This document shows, in pieces, positions 37,497 to 49,265 of a stretch of 64,000 nt of DNA. The position numbers and the translations under genes are program-made. Positions within the stretch are counted from its first letter, which is position 1. Each line of letters starts with the position of its first letter. The notes beneath the pieces were generated by a model. That model had not been told where the DNA came from. It saw only the letters and a program-made list of their open reading frames with translations, and did not search any database. Origin of the DNA: Siphlonurus alternatus (taxonomy: Eukaryota; Arthropoda; Insecta; Ephemeroptera; Siphlonuridae); the NCBI GenBank assembly GCA_949825025.1, contig OX463784.1:21417368-21481367 (forward strand), written 5' to 3'.

Positions 37497-39321
37497 AAAA
37501 GCATATATAACTGCAATGACAGAATTTAAATGGGCCATAATATTAATTTAAATATAAAAAATAAAGAAGCTGAACTGAATTAACAGCATGCAAAAAGAGC
37601 AGAGATGAATAATTGGTGATTATTTCCATGATGGACCATAAGGGGCCTCTTACCGTTGGGGCCTCTTACTATATATTATAATATGATAAATTTTCAACTT
37701 AAATGCAATTATACTGTAGTTGTACAGTACATCATCAGATAATTTAAACTTTAATCAAAATTATAGGGTTGAATGAAATTTTGTAAATAAATTCATATAG
37801 TTCCAAGCATAACAACAATACAGTATAATATAATACTAAATTTACTATTAAAACAAATTTTTAATTTGCTATTTCCTATCATATATAATTAAAAATTCAC
37901 ATTTTAATTCCTTTATAACAAACCACAGGGGCTTTATAAATCCATAAGGTTCATTTACTATTACAATATCGTCAAGTTTTTCTTTTACCCTTCTAGGATC
38001 CCCTATATATACAGTAGCTGCATGCACGCCGGCGTTCAAACAACTTATAGCTATCTATCGTCGTGGTAGAGAGAGGAAGCATGCAATTTGTGTCACCATC
38101 ACCATTGCTATACTAATGCAGATATAAGTCAGTCATATATGATGCCGGACTATAGGGGTAACCCATGCAGCATATATATATATATACATATAAGCACCTT
38201 TACGTACAGGATATAAAAAATATAAGGACTTATATTAATATATTAAGTTTGACTTCCTTATAAGTTTGAATATTGAGCCCCTAAATAATAAATTAAATAT
38301 AAGTACGGTCAAAATCCGGTACGTGATTAAAACACCTATAGCTTCCTTTTATTATTATTAATTTATAAAAAGGAAATAAGCAATTGATATTAATTTTTTA
38401 ATGTTTTTTATATTACATATATTTTAATTGTAATTTATGGTTTGCTTTCATGGAGAATTTGGAGTTCAATTAGGAAATGACGTGTTTTTTTCATGCAACA
38501 TCAATGCAGAAAATGTTTATTTTGATGATGAAAATATCAGAAATGTGACATTATATTATAGTCGTGAATTTCTCAAAGGAAAAAAAAAAAAATGTTGTTG
38601 AAATTGCGAAATAAATAACTTTTGTACGTACGATATCAGTTTCCATCACTGATGATTTTATATTTATATAGCTCTATAATATAGCCGACCATGTTTGAAA
38701 AAGATTTTTCCAGTTTCCTTAATATATTCACAGTGAAATTAATTAATGATTTATTTTACACATGATACATTGCAGGTTCGGAGCGAATATTGTACTGTAG
38801 AATGCAACCAAACGGTAGTATTCTTGATATATTATATATAAATTTAGAAATTGAATGCACGGTTTCTACATGAAGAGACAATACCTACGTCTAAAATACA
38901 TCTTTACGAAATCCATATTACATGGTGAAAAGGTGAAAATTTAAAAAAAAGCATAACTCTATAACGGACAGTATACTGAAATTGAAAATCATGCATGCAG
39001 CGATAATCATATTAAGTATAAGTGCTATAATAAGCACAATATTATTTTGTATTCGCATTGCACAGTACAGTGTACTGTATATATTATTATATACGGTAAT
39101 ATTCAATTAGAACCATTTATGTTATAGTGGAAGATGCTCGGAAAAGTATTCAACTTTTGTTGGATCATTTGGATCCTTCGTTGCAAACTATCAACCACCA
39201 TGACTATTACAACCATAACACGACGAAATCCAAATTTAACGAGCAGTGTTACATCGTCCATAAACAGCGCAGGAGTAACACTCCTGCCGTCCCACACAAT
39301 CAAATATCAAGAGTGTCTTAC

Positions 39322-39378
39322 CTGGCCAATGTAGCACTGGTTACCGCATTCTCCATCCGCTACCTCGGAGGTCTTGTT
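39322..39378 (-). CDS. RTK exon 2: isolated 57-bp Cys-rich exon (residues 48-66)
   Basis: A 19-codon exon (NKTSEVADGECGNQCYIGQ) lies between a strong acceptor (TTTTGTTTCAG) and a strong donor (CAG then GTAAGA), phase 0 on both sides. It carries an N-glycosylation sequon at its first residues and two cysteines. The spacing joins smoothly to exon 3 (CSRGCEAW) to make the Cys-rich module before the first FN3 domain of ROS-type receptors. It is small and stands alone between introns of about 25 and 14 kb, so automatic annotation could easily miss it. Its membership rests on splice signals, frame and composition, not on an alignment. Confidence 0.75.
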
Positions 39379-39397
39379 CTGAAACAAAACATTCATC

Positions 39398-39399
<2 letters not shown>

Positions 39400-39438
<39 letters not shown>

Positions 39439-39440
39439 TC
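39400..39440. repeat. (TTTA)n microsatellite just upstream of exon 2
   Basis: About ten TTTA units start 22 bp before the acceptor of RTK exon 2. Length variation here could affect recognition of that tiny exon. Confidence 0.95.
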
Positions 39441-40381
39441 AATCATATCATGTGGTTGTTTTTTTTACTGTATTCTATGCAAATTGCAAGCATAAGGACA
39501 AATTTTATGTTTCGTAAGAATTAATATTGGCAAGATCACATCGTATATGTAATAAAATGATTGAAATAAAATTCTACCCTAGTCTATTGGAAAAGAAAGC
39601 TTGTTTCATGCTAGGCATGTGCAATAAAGAAATTTCGTACATGGATTATCTATTTCAGTGCTATCTTGTTTGAACTTTAGAAATACTATAAAGATAATAT
39701 AAAATAATTTAAGAAATTTTCTAACAGTATAAGTTGCACATTGCATGTATCCGTTTCATTTGTAATCAATAGAACTACCCTTTTCTTATAATATTATAAG
39801 TAATGTTATGCATACAATGTTCTGTATACAGTTTATTTTTAAAACAACTTAACGGGGAACATACAATATTTCAAATCTTCAAATTATTTATTTGATATTT
39901 GAATGACATAACATTATACAACAAGAAATATATAGAAATGTAATTACATCTCTTCGACTTGTTCCGACCACAACAATCAATATGTTATAAATAATATATA
40001 TGTATTTGTATTTGTTAATATTATTATAGAGCTGGTAATTAAATTATTGTTAATACTATAATTAAAATTGCCTTCACAAAAATACTGAAATAAAAAAATG
40101 AAAAGAAATGCATACAAAAGAAACAAAGGAATTTCCTAAGACGTTAAAAAATTATTAAATGTATGCAATAAATAATATTCCAGCAATCAGTGCCATCTTT
40201 ATATAATATGAAAAAAAATTAAAAAAAAAAACTGTGGCTGCAGTATTGTAATGAATTGTTCCCACATGAATATCACTGAACAAACAGAATATAAAGTAAT
40301 ATAAATTCTGCTTACACTTGAAGTTACTATTGCCTCCAGAAACATTTTGAGTAAAAAAAAAAAAATGAATGGCCGATCGAA

Positions 40382-40952
40382 CAGCAGGAATTTCCATACA
40401 TCCAACAAAATTTTGGCACAAACAGGATACAGTTTTCTGTTACATAATCACTGATGTAATTCAAGTAGCTATTAAATTTCTAAACGTTAAAGTCTGCATG
40501 TTTACTTCTTCTTTGGTCTATCCGCCCCGCCGCTCTACCCTTGCGTACGCTTGCCACCTGTTCGTTCAGGTAAGTGAGGGTAAATATACCGTCACCTTAA
40601 CTATGACATATCTGGTAGCTGAATTTTTTGGCATCGGATTAAGTTGAAAAATTAAGCTAGCGAGGTTCCAATATGCTGAGATTAAAGTATAAGGTCGCTC
40701 AGATTGCTGACACGGTCTACCTGAACTTCCTTCCTGTGATTAATTTCAGGGTGATAATTGACCTTAGTAAATTATTTATGTTTTCTCATATTGCTCACGC
40801 CTTTGTGAATGACCGTTTTATTATATACTGTAGCAGGATTTTGTCAAGGTGTACTTCAGATACATTTTACATGCTTTCCGAGTCTGCATGATTATCTGAT
40901 TGTATTTTAAAGTTTTGGTAAATCTAATCCTCTGTTTGCAAAATAAACAAAC
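40382..40952 (+). mobile_element. 571-bp insert with 15-bp target duplication
   Basis: The insert is flanked by identical copies of GAATGGCCGATCGAA (40367-40381, 40953-40967). Its ends (CAGCAGGAATTTCC, GCAAAATAAACAAAC) are not inverted repeats, so it is not a classical DNA transposon. The right end is A-rich with an AATAAA-like hexamer, pointing to LINE-mediated insertion of an RNA copy on the plus strand. A GC-richer segment lies at 40525-40580, including CTGTTCGTTCAGGTAAGTGA. I do not recognise the parent sequence. Confidence 0.7.
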
Positions 40953-41124
40953 GAATGGCCGATCGAATTAGAGTAATTTTAAATTAAAAAAAAAAATGAA
41001 TAAATTGCTACTCAATGAAAATAAATTCTCTATTGCACGTTATATAATATTCGGTTTGTTTTTGTGCAAATGACTCTACTGTATACACTCTTTAAATAAT
41101 TTAAATATAACATCGGATCTTCAT

Positions 41125-43109
41125 AATTACACGGAGAAAACAGTTAACTGATTAAAAACTGTAGGTACAGATCCAAAAGTATTACTGTTGTATATTAAAG
41201 ATTTTTCCTTTACTTTTAAAGTTTAAAAACTGTTAGTACAAATTCAAAAGTATTAACTTTAAATATAAATGATCTTTCCCTTGAATTTAACAGTTCTAAC
41301 CTCGTTAATACGAATACATTAAAAATCAAGAGTTTCTTACTTGTTAAACATCAGTGTACACATTTACATGGTAAGATTTAACCTTTTACGATGTAAAAAA
41401 GAAAAAATTAATCTTTTAATGAATTTTTTAAAGTTTAGGAGTGTAATGTTTTACAATTTCAAACTATTCAAATATAAGCGTTCGTGAAATGTAAAGTACA
41501 ACAGAGGTGTGTAGCTGTGTACGTATAAATCAGTAAAAATTAAAGTCTTAAAATGTGTTGGAAAACGGCCGTTATTTCTGCACACGTGCCTTACTTCCAG
41601 TTTCCTGTTTCAATCTGCAGGCGTCGGTTTACTTTCGTGTTGTGCTCTGTGTAAAGATCATTCTGGACTATTAATGGTAAGTTTTATAACTAATACTTGA
41701 TGTTGCATCCTATAGTATTATTCATTGTTTTAATGATTGTGTACATTTAAAAGACAAATGCAGCCAGCAATGTCACATGCAGGAGCATTTAGAGGCATCA
41801 CTTGGACGGCGATTTGCAAGCCATTGAGGATGGATTTAGCGAGCTCTACAACGCTTCAAGTGAAATATTTCATGGTAAGTTGAAATTTAAATTGTAATAA
41901 TGATGCAATTATACTAATGCAAGACCTGTTTGTATTTTTGTTTATACAGATTTGATTAGCTGCAAAGAATTGCAAATTGAACGCCACGCGAATGTAATCG
42001 TTTGAGCAGCCATCCCTATATCACCTCCACATCGCTGGATGGGCACCGTCATTTTGATGGACGAACCAAAATCACCCAGAGGGAAAGAAAACACTCGTTG
42101 GAGACACACCTTTGCAGTTGTGAAAATGTTGAGTACTGTACCTTTGCGTCACTATATACTATATATATCATTCAAAGAATTCACTTCATAATATTTTTTT
42201 TATCTCTTTACAACTAAATGGAAATTCATACGACTCTATTGACTGTAATCATTATAAATTTTGTATTCATACTTCCACCTTTTTTTGCTCTTTCTTCGGG
42301 GAATTTAATACATAATATTTGTAATTAATTATTAACAATTAAAACTATCATTCATAATTATTATTCATTATAAATATGTATCATCAACACACTAAATTAA
42401 ATATTACTGTATTATAAACTTTAATCACCTGTTCTTTCATTTTATCCCTTTATTTTGTATATAATTGGCTATAATTTGCGTCCTCATTACCAATAAATCT
42501 ATATCAAGGTAGTACAATTTAGTTAAATTTATATAGTGTTAATAACAGAATAAAAATAGAAAGTAAAACATTAAAAGATATTGCAATCATTATTATGACA
42601 CGAAACGATTGTTCTATTTATTGCATGCATTTTCTTCTTACAAGCCAATTTCAACTCTACTTGTATAAGTACTTGTACAAGTAGAGTAGAAATTGGCTTG
42701 TAAGAAGAAAATGCATGCAAAAAATAGAACAATCGTATCGTGTAATAGTGACTATAATTTTAACAAAGTAAATCTGTAGAATTATAAGGAGGTAGCTATG
42801 TAAGCAGGAGAATTACTATGAAGAAACTTTAGATTTTAAAAGAGTAACATCATAAAAATTAAAAAATTTACAGCTTTGAATTGTACAGTTTTATCCCTTA
42901 AATCTAACGCTTTTAAACTGTTGTTTTTAACATCTTTTTATATCTAGTACGTTACACTTCTACTACTTTATATTTAAAGTTGTTAGGATTGTAGAAGTCT
43001 AACAATGCAACTCCTTTGATTTCAAAAGATTTTTTTCGTGGTACAGATACACAGGAGTAAAACTTTTAAATTCAAATGAAAAACAGTTGTCCTTTTTCTC
43101 CGTGTAATT
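41125..43109. mobile_element. 2-kb TIR element carrying exon-like sequence
   Basis: The ends AATTACACGGAGAAAA (41125-41140) and the inverse complement (43094-43109) bound about 1,985 bp. A TA duplication (TA then CACGG) is possible, as in Tc1/mariner-type elements. Inside the left end are diverged direct repeats (AAAACTGT.GGTACA, CAAAAGTATTA). A GC-richer insert at 41560-42200 shows splice-like signals (see findings). Element E2 is nested near the right side. A similar one-sided end occurs at 55251. Confidence 0.55.
42593..42751. mobile_element. TIR hairpin, family E copy 2, nested in the 2-kb element
   Basis: An almost perfect hairpin with arms of about 65 bp, including ATTGCATGCATTTTCTTCTT, ACAAGCCAATTTCAACTCTA and the inverse complements. 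The outer right end (GTATCGTGTAATA) matches the E1 terminus. Confidence 0.8.
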
Positions 43110-44239
43110 ATTTAAAATATTAAATGTAAATTTTACGAAATTTTAATAGTTTTTAAAGCATAAAAAAATTATATAATATCTATAATATGATATCAATTTA
43201 AAAATATGCAGTCAAGCATCCCAATGAAATTCTGTTTAAAAAATATATTATAGTCATTCATATCATTAGCACAATATTTAAAATTTATATATAGAATTTA
43301 TTTTAACGTACTTGACAGATTCTGGCATAACAGGTGGCGGCTGAATATGTTAATAGCTTAATTTAAATATCACGTACAAGTATTAAATTTATAACGGTGT
43401 TTTAAAATTAAGGTTACATGCAGAGACAGCAATTACATATCCTGTAATATTGGAAGTCAAAATTATATATTGAAAATGAGTGATTAATTGATCGTGGTAA
43501 TTTAATCTGTACGAAGATTTATGAATTTACGATCACCGATTAACTTGAAGCAGCTTAAAAAATCATGAATATTCATATACAGAAAATATAATGCAAATTT
43601 TAAAGGCGTGTCCATCTATTCAAACCGGTAGAGCGGACATGAAAATGTTATTTTGTCATGAATATATTGAATATTTTAGTAGTCTATAATTACGTTCAAT
43701 CGTTTTATTTAATTCACAACTGCATAAATTATATAAACATATATAATTATTTATAATAAATTTTAAGGTCGCAGAAAATAATTTTTTTCAAAAAAGAGGG
43801 GGCGAACATTAATTTGATAAAATTAATCAGATTTGTGACATAACTGACCAAAGTTCAGATCGTAAGTTTCAAACACGAATATTTACATACTTCCCTACTT
43901 TCATGCACATAGATCAATTGTTTACAACAAAGTTACACTTCAGATCACAAAATATTACATTTTTACAATTAAAATAATTATGCATTAAATATTTTTCAGA
44001 AAACATTGGGTGCGATCCGTATATCGGCAAACCGGTGAGAACCGGTTGTGCTTTGGTCCATAATTCGGCTCCCACCGGTGAAGCGAAAATCCGAAGTTTC
44101 CCGAAGTTTCAAAAGTCATCAGTTGGCGCGCGGAGAGAGCGGAGAGACGCAAGGCTGCTTCCAGCCCAGCCGTGTGACGTCACTGTTTAAAATTGGTGGG
44201 AAAAGTTTAAATATTTTACAAAACATATTTGATTTTCTG

Positions 44240-44735
44240 AGTCTATACGTCAAAAGAACGAAAACAATTTATACGAAAGGCATTACACCGAAAACAAAAA
44301 GGACAAAAGTAATTTAACACGAAAACATTTTATACGAAAATATATTTATTAACCGAAATGGAAAATGTGCGAATGCATTTATAACGAAACTTAAAAAGCA
44401 CGAAAGCATTTACATCATCGAAAATATTTTAGCCGAATTCAATAAATAATTCAATAAATAAATAAATAAATAATAATTCAATATAATCACGAAAATCATT
44501 AGGCCGATATAGTTATTTTAACGAATTGAAATAAAAAACAACGAAAGTAAATTAGAACGAAAACATTTAAAACGAAATAAAAAAATCACGAAAACAATTT
44601 GGCCGAAAGTTATTTGAATGAAAACATTTTGACCGAAAGTTATATGAACGAAAACATTTAAAACGAATGGAAAAATCACGAATACAATTTGAACGAACGC
44701 TATTTGACCGAAATAAAAAACACCGACGAAGAAAA
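44240..44735 (+). repeat. CGAA minisatellite array, arm 1 (15-bp period)
   Basis: CGAA recurs about every 15 bp, for example ACGAAAACATTTAAA, ACGAAATAAAAAAATC and CCGAAAGTTATTTGA. The unit order is copied in inverse orientation at 46645-47190 (same sequence of variants, ending GACCGAAATAAAAAACACCG). Some units are 16-19 bp, and a TAAA microsatellite interrupts the array near 44445-44475. Confidence 0.85.
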
Positions 44736-44745
44736 ATAATTCAGG

Positions 44746-44965
44746 GACCGGATGCAAATTAATTTTTCGTGCATCCATGGATGCGCATTCGAAAGCAAAT
44801 TTATTTTTCATGCATCTGGGATGCGCATCTGGATGCAAATTTATTTTCCAGATGCATTAATTTTTTCCCGTGCATCTGGGATGCACGGATGCGGATGCAA
44901 GCCCATTTTTGCGCATCCGTGTGCATCTTAATTGCATCTGCATCCGCATCCGATCCTTGGTTTTT
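44746..44965. repeat. GGATGC-rich block 1
   Basis: Tandem units of about 40 bp built of GGATGCAAATTTATTTTTCA and TGCATCTGGGATGCGCATC. The block starts CAGGGACCGGATGC and ends with GCATCCGATCCTTGG, an imperfect inverted pair, so it may be a separate hAT-like insert. Confidence 0.6.
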
Positions 44966-45054
44966 ATAATACACTTTGTTTCTTGCAATCTTAAACGACA
45001 AATGGCAAATAAATTTAAAAAATGTGCCTCGATCGTGTTATAAGATTTGGGTAT

Positions 45055-45660
45055 CACGTCATAAATATAACCACGAAAACAAAAATCACGAAAGCATTTG
45101 CAACGAATGACTTTATTCCGAAAACAATTATATCGAAAACAAATATAAACGAAATCATTTACCACGAAATTAAATTAACACGAAACAAAATAATAACGAG
45201 CACAAAAATCACGAAAACAATTTGTACAAAAGTAATTTGACCGAAATAAAAAAGGACGAATGTAAATTAGAACGAAATTATTTTAATACGAATTCAAAAA
45301 TCACTAAAACAATTTGACCGAAAGTTATTTGAACGAAAACATTTAAGACGAATACAAACACTTCGAAAACAATTTGACTGAAAAGTTATTTGAACGAAAA
45401 CATTTAAGATGAATAAAAAAAGTAACGAAAACAATTTGACCGAAAATTATTTGAACGAAAACATTTAAGACGAATAAAAAAATCACGAAAACAATTTGAC
45501 TGAAAAGTTATTTGAACGAAAACATTTAAGACGAATAAAAAAATAACGAAAACAATTTGACCGAAAGTTATTTGAACGAAAACATTTAAAACGAATGGAA
45601 AAATCACGAATACAATTTGAACGAACTCTATTTGACCGAAATAAAAAACACCGACGAAGA
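45055..45660 (+). repeat. CGAA minisatellite array, arm 2
   Basis: An array with an almost exact 15-bp period. From about 45480 four units make a 60-bp higher-order repeat (CGAAAACAATTTGAC, CGAAAGTTATTTGAA, CGAAAACATTTAAGA, CGAATAAAAAAATCA). The left part (CACGAAAACAAAAATCACG onward) is mirrored at 49000-49265. Confidence 0.88.
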
Positions 45661-45741
45661 AAAATATTAATAAAAATTATACCAATATTATTAAAAAAAA
45701 AAAAAATTGTAAATTGAAATGAATGCAATAAAGAACAATAC

Positions 45742-46567
45742 AGACTGAGCCAGAAATGGTGTTCCGAAACCATGCTAAAATTTGGGCAGGTTAACTTAAT
45801 TTGAGTTAGAAATTCGAAATTTGGGATACGTACGTAAAGCCAAGGGTTCTAAGTTCTTTTGACATGTGTTAAAAAAAAAATAAGATTAATATTTCCTACC
45901 GTTTTAGGGGTGCATTCACGATTTGCATTTCATCCTTTTGGGATTTCCATGTTAAATTAAGTTGATTAGAAAATTTTTAGCCGATTTGCACCAAATTTAG
46001 TTTTTAAAGTTTTCTGAGCACGTTGAAAAGTGGTGAAAACAACCCCTAATGAGATAATGACCCTTACTACGTGAAAAAATGATGCTATCATAATTTTGAT
46101 TATACCACTGAAACGCAAGAATTATATACTGTATATAGTACACTGTATATAATCGTTAACTGAAACGAGCTTATTTTTTTACCGCATGGCAGAAATGACC
46201 TTTGAATTTTCTGAATCGGAGCAAGTTAACGATTTATTTTTTAGGGGTGAAACACCATTAAATACAGCGTACTCTGAAAACCTTAAAAACTAATTTTGGT
46301 GCAAATCGGCTAAAATTTTTCTATCAACTTAATTTAACATGGAAATCCCATAAGGAAGAAATGCAAATCGTGAATCCACCCCTAAAACGGTAGGAAATAT
46401 TAATTTTAAAATATGTTTAACACAATACATGTCAAAAGAATGTAGTACCCTTGGCTTTACGTATATATATATATATATATATATGCCAAATTTCAAATTT
46501 CTAGCTCAAAGTTAACCTGCCCAAATTTTAGCATGGGTTCGGAACACCATTTCTGGCTCAGTCTGTA
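45742..46567. repeat. Palindromic module 1 of the composite element
   Basis: CAGACTGAGCCAGAAATGGT at the left returns as its inverse complement at the right, and CCTACCGTTTTAGGGGTG also occurs on both arms. A (TA)n run lies in the right arm near 46462-46482. Module 2 (47565-48313) is a direct duplicate. Confidence 0.75.
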
Positions 46568-46644
46568 TATACTTCTTTATATATTGCATTCATTTTATTT
46601 ACAATTTTTTTTTTCTTTAATTATTGTCATAAATTTTTATTAAT

Positions 46645-47190
46645 ATTTTTCTTCGTCGGTGTTTTTTATTTCGGTCAAATAGCGTTCATTCAAATTTTAT
46701 TCGTGATTTTTTCATTCGTTTTAAATGTTTTCGTTCAAATAACTTTCGGTAAAATTGTTTTCGTTATTTTTTTAATCGTCTTAAATGTTTTCGTTCAAAT
46801 AACTTTCGGGCAAATTGTTTTCGTTATTTTTTGATTCGTGTTAAATATTTTCGTTCAAATAACTTTCGGTCAAATTGTTTTCGTGATTTTTTTATTTCGT
46901 TTTAAATGTTTTCGTTCTAATTTACTTTCGTTGTTTTTCAATTCGTTCAAATAACTATCGGCCAAATGGTTTTCGTAATTATTGAATTCGGCTAAAATGT
47001 TTTCGCTGTAAATGCTTTCGTGCTTTTTAACTTTCGTTATAAATGCATTCGCACATTTTCCATTTCGGTTAATTATACTTTCGTTTAAAATGTTTTCGTG
47101 TTAAATTACTTTCGTCCTTTTTGTTTTCGGTGTAATGCTTTTCATATAAATTGTTTTCGTTCTTTTATTTTTCGTTCTTTTGACGCAGAC
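46645..47190 (-). repeat. CGAA array, inverse partner of arm 1
   Basis: The same 15-bp units on the minus strand, read as TTCG on the plus strand, in the same variant order as 44240-44735. It shows that the arms arose by inversion/duplication of a ready-made array, not by separate expansion. Confidence 0.85.
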
Positions 47191-47249
47191 TCAAGATTGG
47201 TTTAGAGGCCATTAGCAAAAAACCTGATAAAAAGAGAAAAAAAAAGTTA

Positions 47250-47482
47250 AAAATGGATGCAAATTTATTTTTCGCGCATCCGTGGATGCGCATCCGGATG
47301 CAAATTTATTTTTCATGCATCTGGGATGCGCATCCAGATGCAAATTTATTTTTCATGCATCTGGGATGCGCATCCGGATGCATTCATTTTTCCCCGTGCA
47401 TCTGGGATGCACGGATGCGGATGCAAGCCCATTTTTGCGCACCCGTGTGGATCTTGCATCCGCATCCACATCCGATCCCTGA
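47250..47482. repeat. GGATGC-rich block 2
   Basis: The same units as block 1 with more regular spacing; the right end reads CATCCGATCCCTG. It directly precedes the second palindromic module. Confidence 0.6.
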
Positions 47483-47564
47483 AAAATATTAATAAAAATT
47501 ACCAATATTAATTAAACAAAAAAATAAATTGTAAATTGAAACGAATGCAATAAAGAACAATACA

Positions 47565-48313
47565 GACTGAGCCAGAAATGGTGTTCCGATCGAACTCATG
47601 CTAAAATTTGGGCAGGTTATCTTTGAGATTGAATTTTGAAATTTGGCATACCTAAAGCCAAGGGTTCTAAGTTCTTTTGACATGTGCTAAAAAATTTTTA
47701 AACTTAATACTTCCTACCGTTTTAGGGGTGGATTCACGATTTGCATTTCTTCCTTATGGGATTTCCATGTTACATTAAATTGATAGAAAAATTTTAGCAG
47801 ATTTGCATCAAAATTATTTTTTAAGGTTTTCAGAGCACGCTGTATTTAATGGTACGTGTTTCACCCCTAAAAATTAAATCGTTAACTTGCTCCGATTCAA
47901 AAAATTCAAATATCGTTTCTGAGGTAAAAAAATAAGCTCGTTTCAGTGGCATAATCAAAATTTTGATAGCATAATTTTTTCACGTAGTAAGGGTCATTAT
48001 CTCATTATAGGAGTTGTTTTCATCACTTTTTAAATTACACCATTAAATTCAACGTGCTCTGAAAACCTTAAAAACTAATTTTGGTGCAAATCAGCCAAAA
48101 TTTTTCTATAAACTTAATTTAACATGGATATATCCCATAAGGAATCCACCCCTAAAACGGTAGGAAATATCAATTTTAAATTTTGTTTAACACATGTCAA
48201 AAGAATTTAGAACCCTTGGCCTTACGTGTATATATATGCCAAATTTCTAGCTCAAAGTTAACCTGCCCAAATTTTAGCATGGGTTCGGAACACCATTTCT
48301 GGCTCAGTCTGTA
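47565..48313. repeat. Palindromic module 2 of the composite element
   Basis: The same plan and sequence as module 1, slightly shorter (CAGACTGAGCCAGAAATGGT ... inverse complement). Both modules are bounded by the distal end of a CGAA array or a GGATGC block. Confidence 0.75.
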
Positions 48314-48384
48314 TTGTTCTTTATTGCATTCGTTTCAATTTACAATTTTTTTTTTAAATAATATTGGTATAATTTTTATTAATA

Positions 48385-49265
48385 TTTTTCTTCGTCAGTG
48401 TTTTTTATTTCGGTCAAATAGAGTTCGCTCAAATTGTATTCGCGATTTTTCCATTCGTTTGAAATGTTTTCGTTCAAATAACTTTCGGTCAAATTGTTTT
48501 CGTTATTTTTTTATTCGTCTTAAGGTAGAGATAATACGGATCAGCTGGCCCAATGCTAAAAAAATCCCATTCATAAAAATTATGAAAAAAATTTAAAATG
48601 TTCTCCTCTACATATTATCCCCTATCAGTAGGTAAAATATCAAGTATACAAAAACGAGCTAGTTTTCGAGTTATTAATTTTTCAAGTTCTCTATTTTAAC
48701 ATGGAGAAATGGATGAACTATAATATATACCATGTTAAATTAGTCAACTTTAAAAATTAATAACTCGAAAACTAGCTCGTTTTTGCAAACCTGATATTTT
48801 AGCTACTGATAGGGGATGTAGAGGAGAACATTTTAAATTTTTTTCATAATTTTTGTGAATGGGATTTTTTTAGCATTGGACCAGCTGATCCGTGTTATCT
48901 CTACCTTAAATGTTTTCTTTCAAATATAACTTTTCAGTCAAATTGTTTTCGTGATTTTTTTATTCGTCTTAAATGTTTTCGTTCAAATAACTTTCGGTCA
49001 AATTGTTTTCGTGATTTTCGTATTAAAATAATTTCGTTCTAATTTACTTTCGTCCTTTATTATTTCGGTCAAATTAATTACTTTCGTACAAAAATTATTT
49101 TCGTGATTTTTAATTGTTCTCGTAATTATTTTGTTTCGTGTTAATTTAATTTCGTGGTAAATGATTTCGTTTATATTTGTTTTCGATGTAATTGTTTTCG
49201 GGATAAAGTCATTCGTTGAAAATGCTTTCGTGATTTTTGTTTTCGTGGTTTTGACGTGATACCTA
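48385..49265 (-). repeat. CGAA array, inverse partner of arm 2, split by P2
   Basis: Minus-strand CGAA units continue on both sides of element P2 (48524-48905). The outer part matches 45055-45240 in variant order, including the lead-in GGTATCACGTCA. Confidence 0.85.
48524..48905. mobile_element. TTAA-flanked foldback element P2, inserted in the CGAA array
   Basis: A 382-bp palindrome flanked by TTAA (48520-48523, 48906-48909). The ends are GGTAGAGATAATACGGATCA and its inverse complement. The inner arms (AAAATGTTCTCCTCTACAT, CAAAAACGAGCTAG) match P1. It interrupts a unit of the CGAA array, whose uninterrupted form contains one TTAA, so the insertion and target duplication can be read directly. 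Confidence 0.88.

Larger units (their letters stand above)
14269..39321. other. RTK intron 2 (about 25 kb)
   Basis: A very long intron holding the MITEs, SINE S1, hairpins and islands listed separately. The stretches 14269-15950, 17320-18490, 23430-26340, 26700-34200, 34970-36915 and 37500-39320 are otherwise AT-rich with homopolymers and no convincing exon. Unassigned GC-richer patches are at 28020-28140, 29190-29300 (CT-rich run), 32300-32530 and 35070-35290. The last two may be old transposon pieces. Confidence 0.6.

Noticed and set aside
40369..40647. 92-codon plus-strand frame
   Set aside because: It starts inside the target duplication, outside the inserted sequence, so it cannot be an original coding region of the insert.
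44268..45240. Open frames with five-residue repeats (TK-x-x-x type) in the composite element
   Set aside because: The 15-bp period automatically gives pentapeptide repeats in all open frames on both strands. There is no start context, no splice support and no non-repeat domain.
44240..49265. CRISPR-like array
   Set aside because: The 15-bp CGAA units have no unique spacers of constant length, and the genome is clearly animal.
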